Positions 1 through 6,923 of a DNA stretch of 26,234 nucleotides are shown here, one piece after another (the first letter of the stretch is position 1; the number at the start of each line of letters is the position of its first letter). Made by a program: the position numbers and the translations under genes. The notes beneath the pieces are model-generated. The model saw nothing but the letters and a program-made list of their open reading frames with translations, ran no database searches and was not told the origin of the DNA. This DNA is from a virus. The stretch lies in the IMG/VR virus record IMGVR_UViG_3300025789_000135, positions 1-26,234 of that record; one strand, written 5' to 3'.

Positions 1-432
1 ATTCATTATCCTGAATATCACATCTATAACATCGATACTTTTCCTACCTACGAAATCGACATTGACTTCAACTTTCCTGAAATCGCTCAGAACAAAATGA
101 TCGAAATCACGGAAGCTGTTGAAGCTGCTTACTGGCGCAAGTCTAACCACATTCACAAGTGGTTCGTGGATAATGTCCAGGAAGGTAAAGATGATTGCGG
201 AAACTATTATGTCAGCCGCGACGATCTTACCAATCTCAAGGAAACTTGCCTGAAAATTCTGGAAGATCATTCTCTTGCTGCTCAGCTGCTTCCTACTCAG
301 AGTGGGTTCTTCTTCGGTGGCACTGCTTATGATGACTGGTATTTTGCTGATGTTAAGTCCACTGTCGATATGATCGATCGTGCTCTTTCTTTCGATAATA
401 AGTGGTCTTTTGAATACCGCTCAAGCTGGTAA
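1..432 (+). CDS. Conserved phage protein, 5' end outside window
   Basis: The reading frame is open from base 1, so the start lies upstream; 143 residues are visible. An internal ATG at 97 is in frame but has no good ribosome binding site, and the 32 codons before it look coding, so a partial gene is the better call. The segment YWRKSNHIHKWFV, followed by a Cys/Gly/Tyr-rich stretch and GFFFGG, resembles a widespread phage protein of unknown function; this is a memory-based resemblance. No catalytic motif, signal peptide or membrane segment is visible. The TAA stop is followed at once by a promoter for the next gene. Confidence 0.85.
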   Translation: MHYPEYHIYNIDTFPTYEIDIDFNFPEIAQNKMIEITEAVEAAYWRKSNHIHKWFVDNVQEGKDDCGNYYVSRDDLTNLKETCLKILEDHSLAAQLLPTQSGFFFGGTAYDDWYFADVKSTVDMIDRALSFDNKWSFEYRSSW

Positions 433-439
433 TTGCCGC

Positions 440-468
440 TTGACTTATCACTGCACATATAGTATAGT
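440..468 (+). promoter_or_regulatory. sigma70-type phage promoter P1
   Basis: -35 TTGACT (440-445), 17-base spacer, -10 TATAGT (463-468). It lies between two genes and reads into the GP88-like gene at 500. Confidence 0.75.
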
Positions 469-499
469 TTGACTGTATTGTGAAAGGAAAGTTGTTTTT

Positions 500-1189
500 A
501 TGAAGCTGTTGTCAGAAAGTAACACAAAGACTGTGAAAGGCGAGAAGAAGGGGTACAAGACCTACGTTCTTCATCTGTCTCCTGCCAATCTTTCTGGCTA
601 TGAAGTATGCCCCAAGCGTACTGCTGGCTGTACTGCTGCTTGTTTGAATGTATCGGGTCATGGATACTCTAATCGTGTCCAAGAAGCCCGCAAGCGCAAG
701 ACTCGTTTCTTCTTTGAAGATCGTGCCGCCTTCATGCAACAGCTTCATAAAGAAATTGCTAATGCTATTAAGTTGTCTGAGAAGAAGGGACTTGTTCCTG
801 TCTTTCGACTTAATGGCACCAGCGATCTCCAGTGGTCTGCTTATCCTGTGGCTGGCTTCAAGAATATCTTCGAGGCTTTTCCTGATGTGCAGTTCTATGA
901 CTATACTGCAGTCACCAAGCGTCTGATTCAGCATATTCCAAACTATCACTTGACATTCTCTCGCAAAGAGTCTAACGACAATGATGTTGCTGTGGCTATT
1001 AGCTATGGTGCCAATGTCGCTGTTGTTTTTGAGAACGACTTGCCTGAGACATATATGGGTGTTGCTGTTATCAATGGTGATGAGACCGATCTTACCTTTA
1101 CCTATCCCAGCGGTGTTATCGTTGGCCTGAAGGCAAAGGCTCTCGGTCGTAAGGATACGACTGGCTTTGTTATCAGAGAGGCTGCGTGA
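500..1189 (+). CDS. GP88-like conserved phage protein with Cys motif
   Basis: 229 residues. The N-terminal half holds a cysteine cluster, CPKRTAGCTAACLN (residues 37-50; C37, C44, C48), then RLNGTSD (103-109), QFYDYT (131-136) and, near the end, GVIVGLKAKA. This order matches my recollection of the phage 'gene product 88' family, whose biochemical role is unknown. Three close cysteines could bind a metal or Fe-S centre, which is inference. No signal peptide or membrane segment. The start ATG follows an AAGGAAAG-type ribosome site and promoter P1. The stop overlaps the next gene start (ATG at 1186), suggesting coupling. Confidence 0.88.
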   Translation: MKLLSESNTKTVKGEKKGYKTYVLHLSPANLSGYEVCPKRTAGCTAACLNVSGHGYSNRVQEARKRKTRFFFEDRAAFMQQLHKEIANAIKLSEKKGLVPVFRLNGTSDLQWSAYPVAGFKNIFEAFPDVQFYDYTAVTKRLIQHIPNYHLTFSRKESNDNDVAVAISYGANVAVVFENDLPETYMGVAVINGDETDLTFTYPSGVIVGLKAKALGRKDTTGFVIREAA

Positions 1190-1458
1190 TGCATAGGATT
1201 TACAAATATCCGGTAATGATTACCGATGAGCAATTGATTAAAAATGTTCCTTCGAACTATAAGATTATGAAGGCAGCATTTCAAGGCGATCAATTGTGTC
1301 TTTGGATTATGATAAACACTGATGACTATCTCACTACGGATATTTGTCTCCATATCTATGGAACTGGACACGATATTCCTGATGATATTTCTAACTTGAC
1401 ATACATCGATAGTGTTCAGTCTCTCTCGTTTGTTTGGCACGTTTTCGAGAAGAATTGA
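1186..1458 (+). CDS. Hypothetical phage protein, 90 aa
   Basis: 90 residues starting MMHRIYKYPVMITDEQ, rich in Ile, Asp and aromatic residues. No recognised domain, signal or membrane segment. It overlaps the end of the GP88-like gene by four bases and is followed three bases after its stop by the next ATG, so it belongs to the P1 transcript. The coupled position supports it as a real gene; function unknown. Confidence 0.75.
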   Translation: MMHRIYKYPVMITDEQLIKNVPSNYKIMKAAFQGDQLCLWIMINTDDYLTTDICLHIYGTGHDIPDDISNLTYIDSVQSLSFVWHVFEKN

Positions 1459-1461
1459 ACA

Positions 1462-1698
1462 ATGGCATATATCAATGTAGAAGTAGATATAGATGATTTT
1501 TCGGACTACGAAATTTTAGAAGCAGCTATTGATGTTGTGGAAAGACTGCTTTTTATGACACGTATTCCTGAGCGGGATACACGACTTCTTGATAGACTCC
1601 GAGAAGTACTAAAGATATCAAACTACGAGTATTCTCCATCTTCTGCATACTATATCAAATCTGAAAAAGAATTAAGAAAGATTAAGGAACAGTCATGA
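1462..1698 (+). CDS. Small acidic hypothetical protein, 78 aa
   Basis: 78 residues starting MAYINVEVDIDDFSDYEILEA. The opening beta-like stretch plus acidic DIDDFSDYE resembles short acidic phage proteins often seen in T4-like genomes, but no family can be named. The second half is helical and Lys/Arg/Glu rich. Start three bases after the previous stop; stop overlaps the next start (ATGA at 1695), so expression is probably coupled. Confidence 0.75.
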   Translation: MAYINVEVDIDDFSDYEILEAAIDVVERLLFMTRIPERDTRLLDRLREVLKISNYEYSPSSAYYIKSEKELRKIKEQS

Positions 1699-1784
1699 TT
1701 GAAATAGATGTAATGTTCTTGCTTTCTTTGATTATTGGATTCATTTTGTTGATTGTCCTAATCTTTTGCGACAAAAGAAAATAA
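1695..1784 (+). CDS. 29-residue single-pass membrane peptide
   Basis: 29 codons starting at an ATGA overlap with the upstream stop. The peptide is short acidic N-terminus, about 20 hydrophobic residues (FLLSLIIGFILLIVLIF) and a basic CDKRK tail, the layout of a single transmembrane helix with the C-terminus in the cytoplasm. Too short to assign a family. Coupled overlap and a plausible membrane topology support it; promoter P2 starts directly after it. Confidence 0.6.
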   Translation: MIEIDVMFLLSLIIGFILLIVLIFCDKRK

Positions 1785-1788
1785 ACAC

Positions 1789-1817
1789 TTGACTTTGCCT
1801 CGGGTAAGGCGTATAAG
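1789..1817 (+). promoter_or_regulatory. sigma70-type phage promoter P2
   Basis: -35 TTGACT (1789-1794), 17-base spacer, -10 TATAAG (1812-1817), reading into the zinc-binding protein gene at 1844. Confidence 0.8.
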
Positions 1818-1843
1818 TGATTTGTAATTAGGGAGCAAGTCAA

Positions 1844-2155
1844 ATGATTGAAGGTCTTTGCGTTTGTCCTGTGTGTAATGGTTCTCTTCGTATCCCATGC
1901 ACTAGTGATTCTATTCGTGATTATGGAATCAAGTATGGCTGGTACGGTTACGATAAAGAAACCGATACTGTTCCTTGCGATAACTGTGGCGGACAAACTC
2001 AATTCCCTGGCTATCCCACAGGACAGGTACTTCCTCGTAAAGACAACGGCGAGCCATGTGTACATGAGTACGAAGGTCGTCAGCTGGGTAACTGCTACAG
2101 AGGGTATACGTGTAAGCACTGTGGCCATCATTACACAATTGATTCAGGAGATTGA
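1844..2155 (+). CDS. Small zinc-ribbon-like protein
   Basis: 103 residues with three CxxC pairs: C8/C11 (CPVC), C45/C48 (CDNC, followed by GG) and C90/C93 (CKHC), with further His at 95 and 96. The CPVCNG and CDNCGG pieces look like the CxxCxG repeats of DnaJ-type zinc domains; such proteins bind one or two zinc ions and often contact nucleic acid or protein. The specific role is unknown. First gene behind P2, with a GGAG-type ribosome site, and followed within three bases by a membrane peptide gene. Confidence 0.82.
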   Translation: MIEGLCVCPVCNGSLRIPCTSDSIRDYGIKYGWYGYDKETDTVPCDNCGGQTQFPGYPTGQVLPRKDNGEPCVHEYEGRQLGNCYRGYTCKHCGHHYTIDSGD

Positions 2156-2157
2156 TT

Positions 2158-2262
2158 ATGAATACCTATTTTAAAATGGTTTTGTTCACTATTCTTGCGA
2201 ATATTGCATTGTGGGGTCTCATTATCGGTGTTATCTGGCACTTTGTTGCCAAGTTTTGGTGA
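2158..2262 (+). CDS. 34-residue membrane peptide
   Basis: 34 codons (MNTYFKMVLFTILANIALWG then a second hydrophobic run to FVAKFW). Almost the whole peptide is hydrophobic, giving one long membrane helix of about 24 residues. It starts two bases after the upstream stop with CAGGAG as ribosome site. No family recognised. Confidence 0.6.
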   Translation: MNTYFKMVLFTILANIALWGLIIGVIWHFVAKFW

Positions 2263-2270
2263 GGACTATC

Positions 2271-2537
2271 ATGAAGATTGAAGCAGACAACAGCAGCATC
2301 GGTAGCCATCGTACCGGAACTCTCAACAATATTACTGTTGATGAGATCAATCAGATCTTGGGATTCACTCCCAATGTCGATGATGATCCATACAAGGTAG
2401 TCAACAGTTGGCAGTTCCGCGCTGGTGACCATATCTGCGCGATCTGGGACTACAAAGGCAGTCATGAGTACGGCAGCTTCAGCGCGTTCGGTGATGCCTC
2501 TACTCTCAGGAACATTTTTGGTGATCGATACAGCTAA
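2271..2537 (+). CDS. Conserved phage protein, 88 aa
   Basis: 88 residues from ATG 2271, preceded by a GGTGAGGA ribosome site. A longer in-frame start at 2211 would run through the previous membrane peptide gene and is not preferred. The sequence has ITVDEINQILGF then CAIWDYKGS and an aromatic/Gly region near FSAFGDAS, a pattern seen in small phage proteins of unknown function. No membrane or signal segment. Last gene of the P2 cassette. Confidence 0.8.
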   Translation: MKIEADNSSIGSHRTGTLNNITVDEINQILGFTPNVDDDPYKVVNSWQFRAGDHICAIWDYKGSHEYGSFSAFGDASTLRNIFGDRYS

Positions 2538-2543
2538 AAGAAT

Positions 2544-2572
2544 TTGACTTCTCATTGCCTTTATATTATACT
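2544..2572 (+). promoter_or_regulatory. sigma70-type phage promoter P3
   Basis: -35 TTGACT (2544-2549), 17-base spacer, -10 TATACT (2567-2572), reading into the gene at 2605, which has an AAGGAAAAG ribosome site. Confidence 0.75.
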
Positions 2573-2604
2573 GGGTTTCTGGTTTGCTGTGAAAGGAAAA
2601 GATT

Positions 2605-2850
2605 ATGTCTCTTACTATGAATGATCTGCGTCGTAAGTTTCCTCGTGAGGGTAATAACATTGCTGAGACTGGTAATATTCCGATGGACTACTTTGATCGT
2701 AATGAATCTGCCATCCGTGCTGCTATGAAGTCGGAACTGGGATTCAGTCGCGTTCAGTATCGTGGTGCTCGCATCAATAACGAAGGGTTCAAGCGCACGA
2801 ATACTATGCGTCGTGATGCTCTGAGCGTGAAGCTGTACAAGATCGGTTAA
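2605..2850 (+). CDS. Basic hypothetical protein, 81 aa
   Basis: 81 residues, basic (MNDLRRKFPREGNN at the start; MRRDALSVKLYKIG at the end). It could bind nucleic acid on charge alone, but no known fold is visible. It is alone behind P3 and followed directly by P4, so it is a one-gene cassette. Confidence 0.78.
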   Translation: MSLTMNDLRRKFPREGNNIAETGNIPMDYFDRNESAIRAAMKSELGFSRVQYRGARINNEGFKRTNTMRRDALSVKLYKIG

Positions 2851-2858
2851 AATAAGGC

Positions 2859-2887
2859 TTGACTCTGCCCTGCTCTTATAGTATAAG
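2859..2887 (+). promoter_or_regulatory. sigma70-type phage promoter P4
   Basis: -35 TTGACT (2859-2864), 17-base spacer, -10 TATAAG (2882-2887) inside the extended form TATAGTATAAG. Reads into the genes from 2915. Confidence 0.8.
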
Positions 2888-2914
2888 AGTGGGGTAGTTG
2901 CTTAGGAGCCTGCT

Positions 2915-3007
2915 ATGACTGAAGAGCAAGAACTTTGGGATGGTTATGAGGCTTGGCTTGATGAACAAGCCGACCGTCACTTCTATGACCGCGAAATGGA
3001 GAATTGA
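2915..3007 (+). CDS. 30-residue acidic peptide
   Basis: 30 codons, MTEEQELWDGYEAWLDEQAD and onwards, acidic and aromatic, probably helical. A TTAGGAG ribosome site lies upstream and the stop is one base before the next ATG. First gene behind P4. No family recognised. Confidence 0.6.
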   Translation: MTEEQELWDGYEAWLDEQADRHFYDREMEN

Positions 3008-3008
3008 G

Positions 3009-3362
3009 ATGACTACTTTTTCGACTTTTACTCGCGACAATCTGAAGTCGCTTCGTAATGAGTTGGCTGCTGTTCTGAATAAGTACGGCATCGATTCCAA
3101 TCTTGACATCGAGGTTGGCAACATGCGCTTCTCGGCCAACGAAGTCGAGATCAAGATCAATGCAAAGATCAAGGGTGCTGTAACCATCCAGGATACTGTT
3201 CTTGAAGCTAAGATCAAGGCTCTTGGTCTGGTCAAGGAAAAGAACGGATACAAGCTGGTCCGTTATGATTCGAAGAAGTACAAGATGCCGTTCATCTATG
3301 AACTTAATGGCAAGATGTACAAGACTTCTGAGCAGCATGCTCGCTTTCTGTTCGCTGCTTGA
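3009..3362 (+). CDS. Hypothetical phage protein, 117 aa
   Basis: 117 residues from ATG 3009, which has a GGAGA ribosome site; the longer in-frame start at 2940 would overlap the acidic peptide gene and is rejected. The N-terminus reads TRDNLKSLRNELAAVLNKYG, then a beta-rich section with NMRFSANEVEIKI, then a C-terminal half rich in Lys and Tyr that ends near the Tyr/Lys pattern GYKLVRYDSKKYKMPFI. Similar proteins occur in phages without assigned function. Part of the P4 operon. Confidence 0.8.
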   Translation: MTTFSTFTRDNLKSLRNELAAVLNKYGIDSNLDIEVGNMRFSANEVEIKINAKIKGAVTIQDTVLEAKIKALGLVKEKNGYKLVRYDSKKYKMPFIYELNGKMYKTSEQHARFLFAA

Positions 3363-3372
3363 GGATATAGTC

Positions 3373-3585
3373 ATGGGTAACATGAGCTACTGTCGATTCG
3401 AAAATACCTACATCGACTTCCGTGACTGCACCAATGTTCTTGGTGAGGCTCTCGATAACGATGAGCCTCTGACTCTCTCTAGCCATGAAATGCGTGCTCT
3501 CCGCAATATGCGAACGATGTGTGAAGACTTCATTCAATACTGCGATGAACTCGAAGATAACAATCTCTTGTTGACGGAGGCGTAA
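3373..3585 (+). CDS. Conserved phage protein (MSYCRFENT family), 70 aa
   Basis: 70 residues beginning MGNMSYCRFENTYIDFRDC. This N-terminus is a recognisable signature of a small protein family common in phages and prophages, function unknown. The remainder is helical (LSSHEMRALRNMRTMCEDF) and acidic at the end. Start ATG 3373 follows a GAGGA ribosome site; a longer frame from 3202 would overlap the preceding gene. Third gene of the P4 operon. Confidence 0.85.
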   Translation: MGNMSYCRFENTYIDFRDCTNVLGEALDNDEPLTLSSHEMRALRNMRTMCEDFIQYCDELEDNNLLLTEA

Positions 3586-3587
3586 TT

Positions 3588-3905
3588 ATGGGGTATTATA
3601 CTCGCTACGAATTGGAAGTAATTGGAATTGACAGTTCTTCGGCAGCCAAAACCACTAAGGCTGTTGCTGAACAGATCATTCATCTTTGTGAAGGATACAC
3701 TCCATTCGTTGAAGAATGCAAGTGGTATGAACACGATGAACACATGATCGAAGTATCTAAGAACTTCCCTGAGCATATTTTGATGCTTTATGGCGAAGGT
3801 GAAGAGGCTGGTGATATCTGGAAAACATATTACTATAATGGTAAGAAGCAGCAATGCCCCGCCAAGATTACTTATGATGATTTTGATCCCAAGAAGCTGA
3901 AGTGA
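3588..3905 (+). CDS. Conserved phage protein (MGYYTRYEL family), 105 aa
   Basis: 105 residues starting MGYYTRYELEVIGID, with DIWKTYYYNGKKQ and ITYDDFDPKKL near the end. This combination recurs in phage hypothetical proteins I have seen, with no known activity. It starts two bases after the previous stop with a GGAGG ribosome site at the end of the upstream gene. P4 operon. Confidence 0.85.
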   Translation: MGYYTRYELEVIGIDSSSAAKTTKAVAEQIIHLCEGYTPFVEECKWYEHDEHMIEVSKNFPEHILMLYGEGEEAGDIWKTYYYNGKKQQCPAKITYDDFDPKKLK

Positions 3906-3912
3906 GATAATT

Positions 3913-4113
3913 ATGACTAAGACTGTACATCGCGTTCATGTGTTCGAATCTGAGCGTGGTTGGGGTAGCGATCGTTGGCATCGCGACTTCGACACCGAAG
4001 CAGAAGCCCAGAAGTTCTGGGATGACCTGATGAAAGAATATGGCGGTCGCTCTGTGGCTCCTGACTTCTATATGATTCCGCAAAAGATGGAAGTGGTTGA
4101 AATTACTGCTTGA
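3913..4113 (+). CDS. Hypothetical phage protein, 66 aa
   Basis: 66 residues, MTKTVHRVHVFESERGWGSD followed by FDTEAEAQKFWDDLMKEY, a beta strand then helix layout typical of very small phage alpha/beta proteins. No family named. The last codons GCT-TGA form part of the -35 box of the next promoter, a recurrent arrangement in this genome. Confidence 0.78.
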   Translation: MTKTVHRVHVFESERGWGSDRWHRDFDTEAEAQKFWDDLMKEYGGRSVAPDFYMIPQKMEVVEITA

Positions 4114-4138
4114 CTTCTGCAGCCTCCTAGGGTATAAG
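4110..4138 (+). promoter_or_regulatory. sigma70-type phage promoter P5 overlapping a stop codon
   Basis: -35 TTGACT (4110-4115) contains the TGA stop of the upstream gene; 17-base spacer; -10 TATAAG (4133-4138). Confidence 0.8.
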
Positions 4139-4163
4139 TATGTATATTGTTTAGGAGGCTAAG

Positions 4164-4286
4164 ATGAAGAAGAGGAATCCGATGGCTGGCGTTGTAAGGA
4201 CTAGGACCTTCCGCCAGCGCATCGTTGTTGATAAGAAAAAACAGGCTCGCCGCCTTGCTTGCCGGAAAGGTATTCAGCATGCTTAA
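4164..4286 (+). CDS. 40-residue very basic peptide
   Basis: 40 codons, MKKRNPMAGVVRTRTFRQRI and onwards, with about one residue in three Arg or Lys and no acidic patch. Charge suggests nucleic acid or ribosome binding, which is inference. TTAGGAGG ribosome site upstream; its end overlaps the start of the following gene by eight bases. Confidence 0.65.
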   Translation: MKKRNPMAGVVRTRTFRQRIVVDKKKQARRLACRKGIQHA

Positions 4287-4710
4287 GATTGTTAGTAATC
4301 TGTTCGTTCTCAAATTCGAAAATGGATACACAGCATCGGTCAGAATCAACTCCGAAGGATTGGCATCTGTTAATGCTTGGGACGAAGAAGACATCTTTCT
4401 TCCTCTTACTGATGAAAAGAATATTGTTAACAATCTGAATCCTAATCAACTTCTTGAGCTGTTGGCCAGCATAGCTGCTATGCCTCGTCCCGTCAAGTTC
4501 TACAATTTGTATGTGGTTGAGGCACATTCTGGCAATCGCACATTCGTTGTTCGTAGCCATGATATTGATGCTGCCAAAGCTGTGTTCGAAGGATTTCAAG
4601 AACTGGATCTCTTCCCCGATACTGAATTCTTGGCTGTTGCTGATAACGGCGAAAGCTACACGTATCTGGAAGGATCAAGGGGACAATCATGGTTCGAAAA
4701 GATTAAGTAA
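4279..4710 (+). CDS. Hypothetical phage protein, 143 aa
   Basis: 143 residues from ATG 4279, inside the 3' end of the basic peptide gene, implying translational coupling; the longer start at 4225 would overlap more deeply without a better ribosome site. The C-terminal two-fifths (FYNLYVVEAHSGNRTFVVRS, then DIDAAKAVFEGFQE) has a beta-beta-alpha look. No family recognised; no signal or membrane segment. Confidence 0.78.
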   Translation: MLKIVSNLFVLKFENGYTASVRINSEGLASVNAWDEEDIFLPLTDEKNIVNNLNPNQLLELLASIAAMPRPVKFYNLYVVEAHSGNRTFVVRSHDIDAAKAVFEGFQELDLFPDTEFLAVADNGESYTYLEGSRGQSWFEKIK

Positions 4711-4718
4711 AATAAACC

Positions 4719-4747
4719 TTGACTTTGCTATCATCTTGAGGTATATA
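4719..4747 (+). promoter_or_regulatory. sigma70-type phage promoter P6
   Basis: -35 TTGACT (4719-4724), 17-base spacer, -10 TATATA (4742-4747), reading into the four coupled genes from 4775. Confidence 0.72.
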
Positions 4748-4774
4748 CCAGTTGTAACTTGAGAGGAAACTGTC

Positions 4775-5122
4775 ATGATCGTTGAAGTTCTTTATCCCAA
4801 GGAAGATTCGAGCAACGACTTCTATCCTGTGGCCAGAGTTACTGTTCCTGCTTACCAGCTTGGATTTAATTCTGGTAATACAGATGCTCTTGAGTATGCT
4901 TATGCGCGTACTCAGAATATCTTCGGCTCTTGGTCCAAGGGTCCTCAGTTTGAGGAGGGTGATCGTAATGAAGACTATTCCGAGAATGTCGAAGTGCTTG
5001 CTCCTCTGATGGATATCGGTGGCCGCAAGATTGGTCATCGTTCTTCAATGATCGGTGATCGAATGGTCATCAATGGGAAGACATATTGTGTGGCCACCTT
5101 CGGATTCGATGAAGTTGGTTAA
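4775..5122 (+). CDS. Conserved phage protein, 115 aa
   Basis: 115 residues. The segments DALEYAYARTQNIFGSWS and GHRSSMIGDRMVINGKTYCV, ending in ATFGFDEVG, match a pattern I associate with a conserved small phage protein of unknown function. First gene behind P6, with a GAGAGGAAA ribosome site. Its TAA overlaps the ATG of the next gene (TAATG). Confidence 0.83.
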   Translation: MIVEVLYPKEDSSNDFYPVARVTVPAYQLGFNSGNTDALEYAYARTQNIFGSWSKGPQFEEGDRNEDYSENVEVLAPLMDIGGRKIGHRSSMIGDRMVINGKTYCVATFGFDEVG

Positions 5123-5295
5123 TGCTGGCTTCGAAGTATATCCACATCAACACAGGAATGCCTGTTGGAGCATATCGGCTCATGGCAGATGAGCATGGGT
5201 ATATACTTGATCCATTTAATACTTCTATGAAATGTGGATGGGGAGCAACTATTCAAGAAATGGTTGATTCTTTCAAGAGAAGGAATAAAAAATGA
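5122..5295 (+). CDS. Hypothetical phage protein, 57 aa
   Basis: 57 codons, MLASKYIHINTGMPVGAYRL to FKRRNKK. It fills the gap between two genes exactly: TAATG overlap at the start and ATGA overlap at the end, which is strong positional support. Mixed composition with a basic tail; function unknown. Confidence 0.72.
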   Translation: MLASKYIHINTGMPVGAYRLMADEHGYILDPFNTSMKCGWGATIQEMVDSFKRRNKK

Positions 5296-5579
5296 GCACT
5301 AAAAACGTGTATCTGGGCACTTTCGATAAGTGGGATCTCGAAGGATCTGTTACTGAGGCTATTGCTAGTATTCAGCGAGCCCATGCAGAAGTTCCTGATG
5401 AGTACAAAGACAAAACATACATCACGATTGATGATGATTGTGATGGCAGAACGAACATCAGGATGTATTATGCTCGTCCTCTTACAGAAGCAGAGTTGGA
5501 AGAGGAGCGTCGTCGAGAAGAGTCGTACAAGGAACGACGTCGTCTTCAATATGAGCAATTGAAGAAAGAATTTGAGTGA
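5292..5579 (+). CDS. Coiled-coil-tailed phage protein, 95 aa
   Basis: 95 residues: a mixed N-terminal part with VPDEYKDKTYITIDDDCDG (residues about 35-53), then a highly charged Glu/Arg helix (LTEAELEEERRREESYKERR) likely to form a coiled coil. Comparable proteins with a VPxEY motif and an acidic-basic helix occur in other phages. ATGA overlap upstream, GTGA overlap downstream, so this is a four-gene coupled run. Confidence 0.8.
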   Translation: MSTKNVYLGTFDKWDLEGSVTEAIASIQRAHAEVPDEYKDKTYITIDDDCDGRTNIRMYYARPLTEAELEEERRREESYKERRRLQYEQLKKEFE

Positions 5580-5914
5580 GTCTTGAGCAATTCTTCGAAG
5601 AAGAAGATGATCCGATGGTAAATGCAGTACAGACTCTGTCGGAGAAAATTCGACAACGAAGAATGCAAATGCTTATCCATTCATACATCTATTATGTATT
5701 AGATGATTCTATTGTGGACGATCACAAGTGGCAAGAATGGGCAGATGAATTGGTCTTGCTACAGACACAAAAGAAAAAGATTGGATTCTACGATAAAGCA
5801 TTTGCTGATTGGGATGCATCAACAGGATATCATCTTCCGAAAGAAGGATGGATGCATTACAGAGCAAAAAGACTTTTGGAGTATAATTACCAGTTGACTA
5901 ATGAAAGTCAATAG
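5576..5914 (+). CDS. DNA-ligase domain Ia-like small protein
   Basis: 112 residues, starting at a GTG that overlaps the previous stop (GTGA). Residues 24-65 (IRQRRMQMLIHSYIYYVLDD, then DHKWQEWADEL) resemble domain Ia of NAD-dependent DNA ligase, the helical piece that binds NMN and is normally followed by an adenylation domain. That catalytic domain is absent, so ligase activity is not expected. Free-standing Ia-like proteins are seen in other phages, role unknown. It is one of only two genes here ending in TAG, and that TAG lies inside promoter P7. Confidence 0.75.
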   Translation: MSLEQFFEEEDDPMVNAVQTLSEKIRQRRMQMLIHSYIYYVLDDSIVDDHKWQEWADELVLLQTQKKKIGFYDKAFADWDASTGYHLPKEGWMHYRAKRLLEYNYQLTNESQ

Positions 5915-5922
5915 GGTACAAG
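5894..5922 (+). promoter_or_regulatory. sigma70-type phage promoter P7 inside gene end
   Basis: -35 TTGACT (5894-5899), 17-base spacer, -10 TACAAG (5917-5922). The -35 box and most of the spacer are coding sequence, and the spacer includes the TAG stop at 5912-5914. Confidence 0.72.
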
Positions 5923-5956
5923 TGTTGTATTGATTGTGTTGTGAGGAAGAATCGCT

Positions 5957-6337
5957 ATGTTTGATCGTCAGGATGCATTTAATCGCGCTGTTGCTGCCAT
6001 GGTTAAGCAGGGTCTGCCTGCTATTAATAATGATGATCACGATACTTGTATGTATCGAACTCCCAATGGTCTGAAGTGTGCAATTGGTCATCTGATTTCT
6101 GATGACGATTACAATGAAGATATGGAATTCAAGACAGTAGCCAACTCCACCGTCTACAAGGCTCTTGGTCTTGATGCCTCTGATCAAGAAGATATCGGCT
6201 TCCTTTGTGCTCTTCAGACTTGTCATGATTCTTCGAGCGAGCTCCATGAAGAAGGCTTCTTCATCAAAGAGTTCTTGAAACTGGCCAAGATTGTGGCAAC
6301 GAACTATCACCTTGAGATGCCGAATATTACCGCTTGA
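5957..6337 (+). CDS. Conserved phage protein (KCAIG motif), 126 aa
   Basis: 126 residues. The N-terminal part reads FDRQDAFNRAVAAMVKQGLP, then CMYRTPNGLKCAIGHLISDD (residues about 32-51), a signature recurring in a phage and bacterial family of unknown function. The second half is helical. One-gene cassette behind P7 with a GTGAGGA ribosome site. Its TGA stop lies in the -35 of P8. Confidence 0.85.
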   Translation: MFDRQDAFNRAVAAMVKQGLPAINNDDHDTCMYRTPNGLKCAIGHLISDDDYNEDMEFKTVANSTVYKALGLDASDQEDIGFLCALQTCHDSSSELHEEGFFIKEFLKLAKIVATNYHLEMPNITA

Positions 6338-6362
6338 CTTTGCCTGGGCAATAGGGTACAAG
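6334..6362 (+). promoter_or_regulatory. sigma70-type phage promoter P8 overlapping a stop codon
   Basis: -35 TTGACT (6334-6339) includes the upstream TGA; 17-base spacer; -10 TACAAG (6357-6362). The leader after it (6366-6390) is identical to the leader behind P12. Confidence 0.8.
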
Positions 6363-6391
6363 TGGTGTATTGAAAGCGAGGAGTGAACGAC

Positions 6392-6601
6392 ATGACTATG
6401 ATTGCTTTTTACCCCAGCAAGAAGGTTCTCAAGGAAAAGATCGGCCAGCGTCTCAGGTATCAGGAAACTTCGATGTTCGGTAACGAGTATCGCGAGAACG
6501 GTACGTTCGTTGTTGCCAATCGTCCGCATATCACTGGTATGGGCCGTGAGTTCTTTGCCGAAGTGACCATGAAGGATGGTCTGATTGCGGGAGTGAAGTG
6601 A
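6392..6601 (+). CDS. Hypothetical phage protein, 69 aa
   Basis: 69 residues from ATG 6392, chosen because a perfect GAGGAG lies at 6378-6383; a GTG at 6383 would overlap that ribosome site. Small, basic, with FVVANRPHITGMGREFFAEV in the C-terminal half, probably a small beta barrel. No family recognised. Followed one base later by the next ATG. Confidence 0.75.
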   Translation: MTMIAFYPSKKVLKEKIGQRLRYQETSMFGNEYRENGTFVVANRPHITGMGREFFAEVTMKDGLIAGVK

Positions 6602-6602
6602 C

Positions 6603-6917
6603 ATGGCATATCCTACTACTGATGAAGCAGTGATTGAAGACTTTCGTCTGTGGCTGGTCGATCAGGATCCGCTCGGTGAGTATAGTTACACTAGCGTCTT
6701 TGATTGCTGCTTCGCGCAGTATCTGAAGGCTCGTGAGTATGCTATTCGGCCTCTGGTCAGGCCGTGCAGCTGGCAGGAGTTTTGCGAGGATGATCATGGG
6801 GAGATCATTGCTTCTCCTTCGAGCAAGATTCCCGCATTTATCGATGTTGCTGTGGCTGTTCGTCCGCGCACGTTCGGCGGTGCTCTGAACAAACTTAACG
6901 AACTGTTAACCGCATAA
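6603..6917 (+). CDS. Paralog A of a three-gene family, 104 aa
   Basis: 104 residues. It shares with the genes at 7191 and 7537 the layout YPxTDxAxIxDFxxWLxxQDP, then YxYxxxxDCCFAQYL, a variable middle, and a C-terminal FGGxLxxL. The double cysteine could bind metal or form a disulphide. Similar small proteins occur in other phages without function. Second gene behind P8, one base after the previous stop. Confidence 0.82.
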   Translation: MAYPTTDEAVIEDFRLWLVDQDPLGEYSYTSVFDCCFAQYLKAREYAIRPLVRPCSWQEFCEDDHGEIIASPSSKIPAFIDVAVAVRPRTFGGALNKLNELLTA

Positions 6918-6923
6918 AAGAAC

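Noticed and set aside
5819-6604. Long - strand open frame (261 codons) across several + strand genes
   Set aside because: It lies antisense to well-supported genes with ribosome sites and family resemblance, and its composition (Ser, Ile, His rich) is what reversed coding sequence gives.
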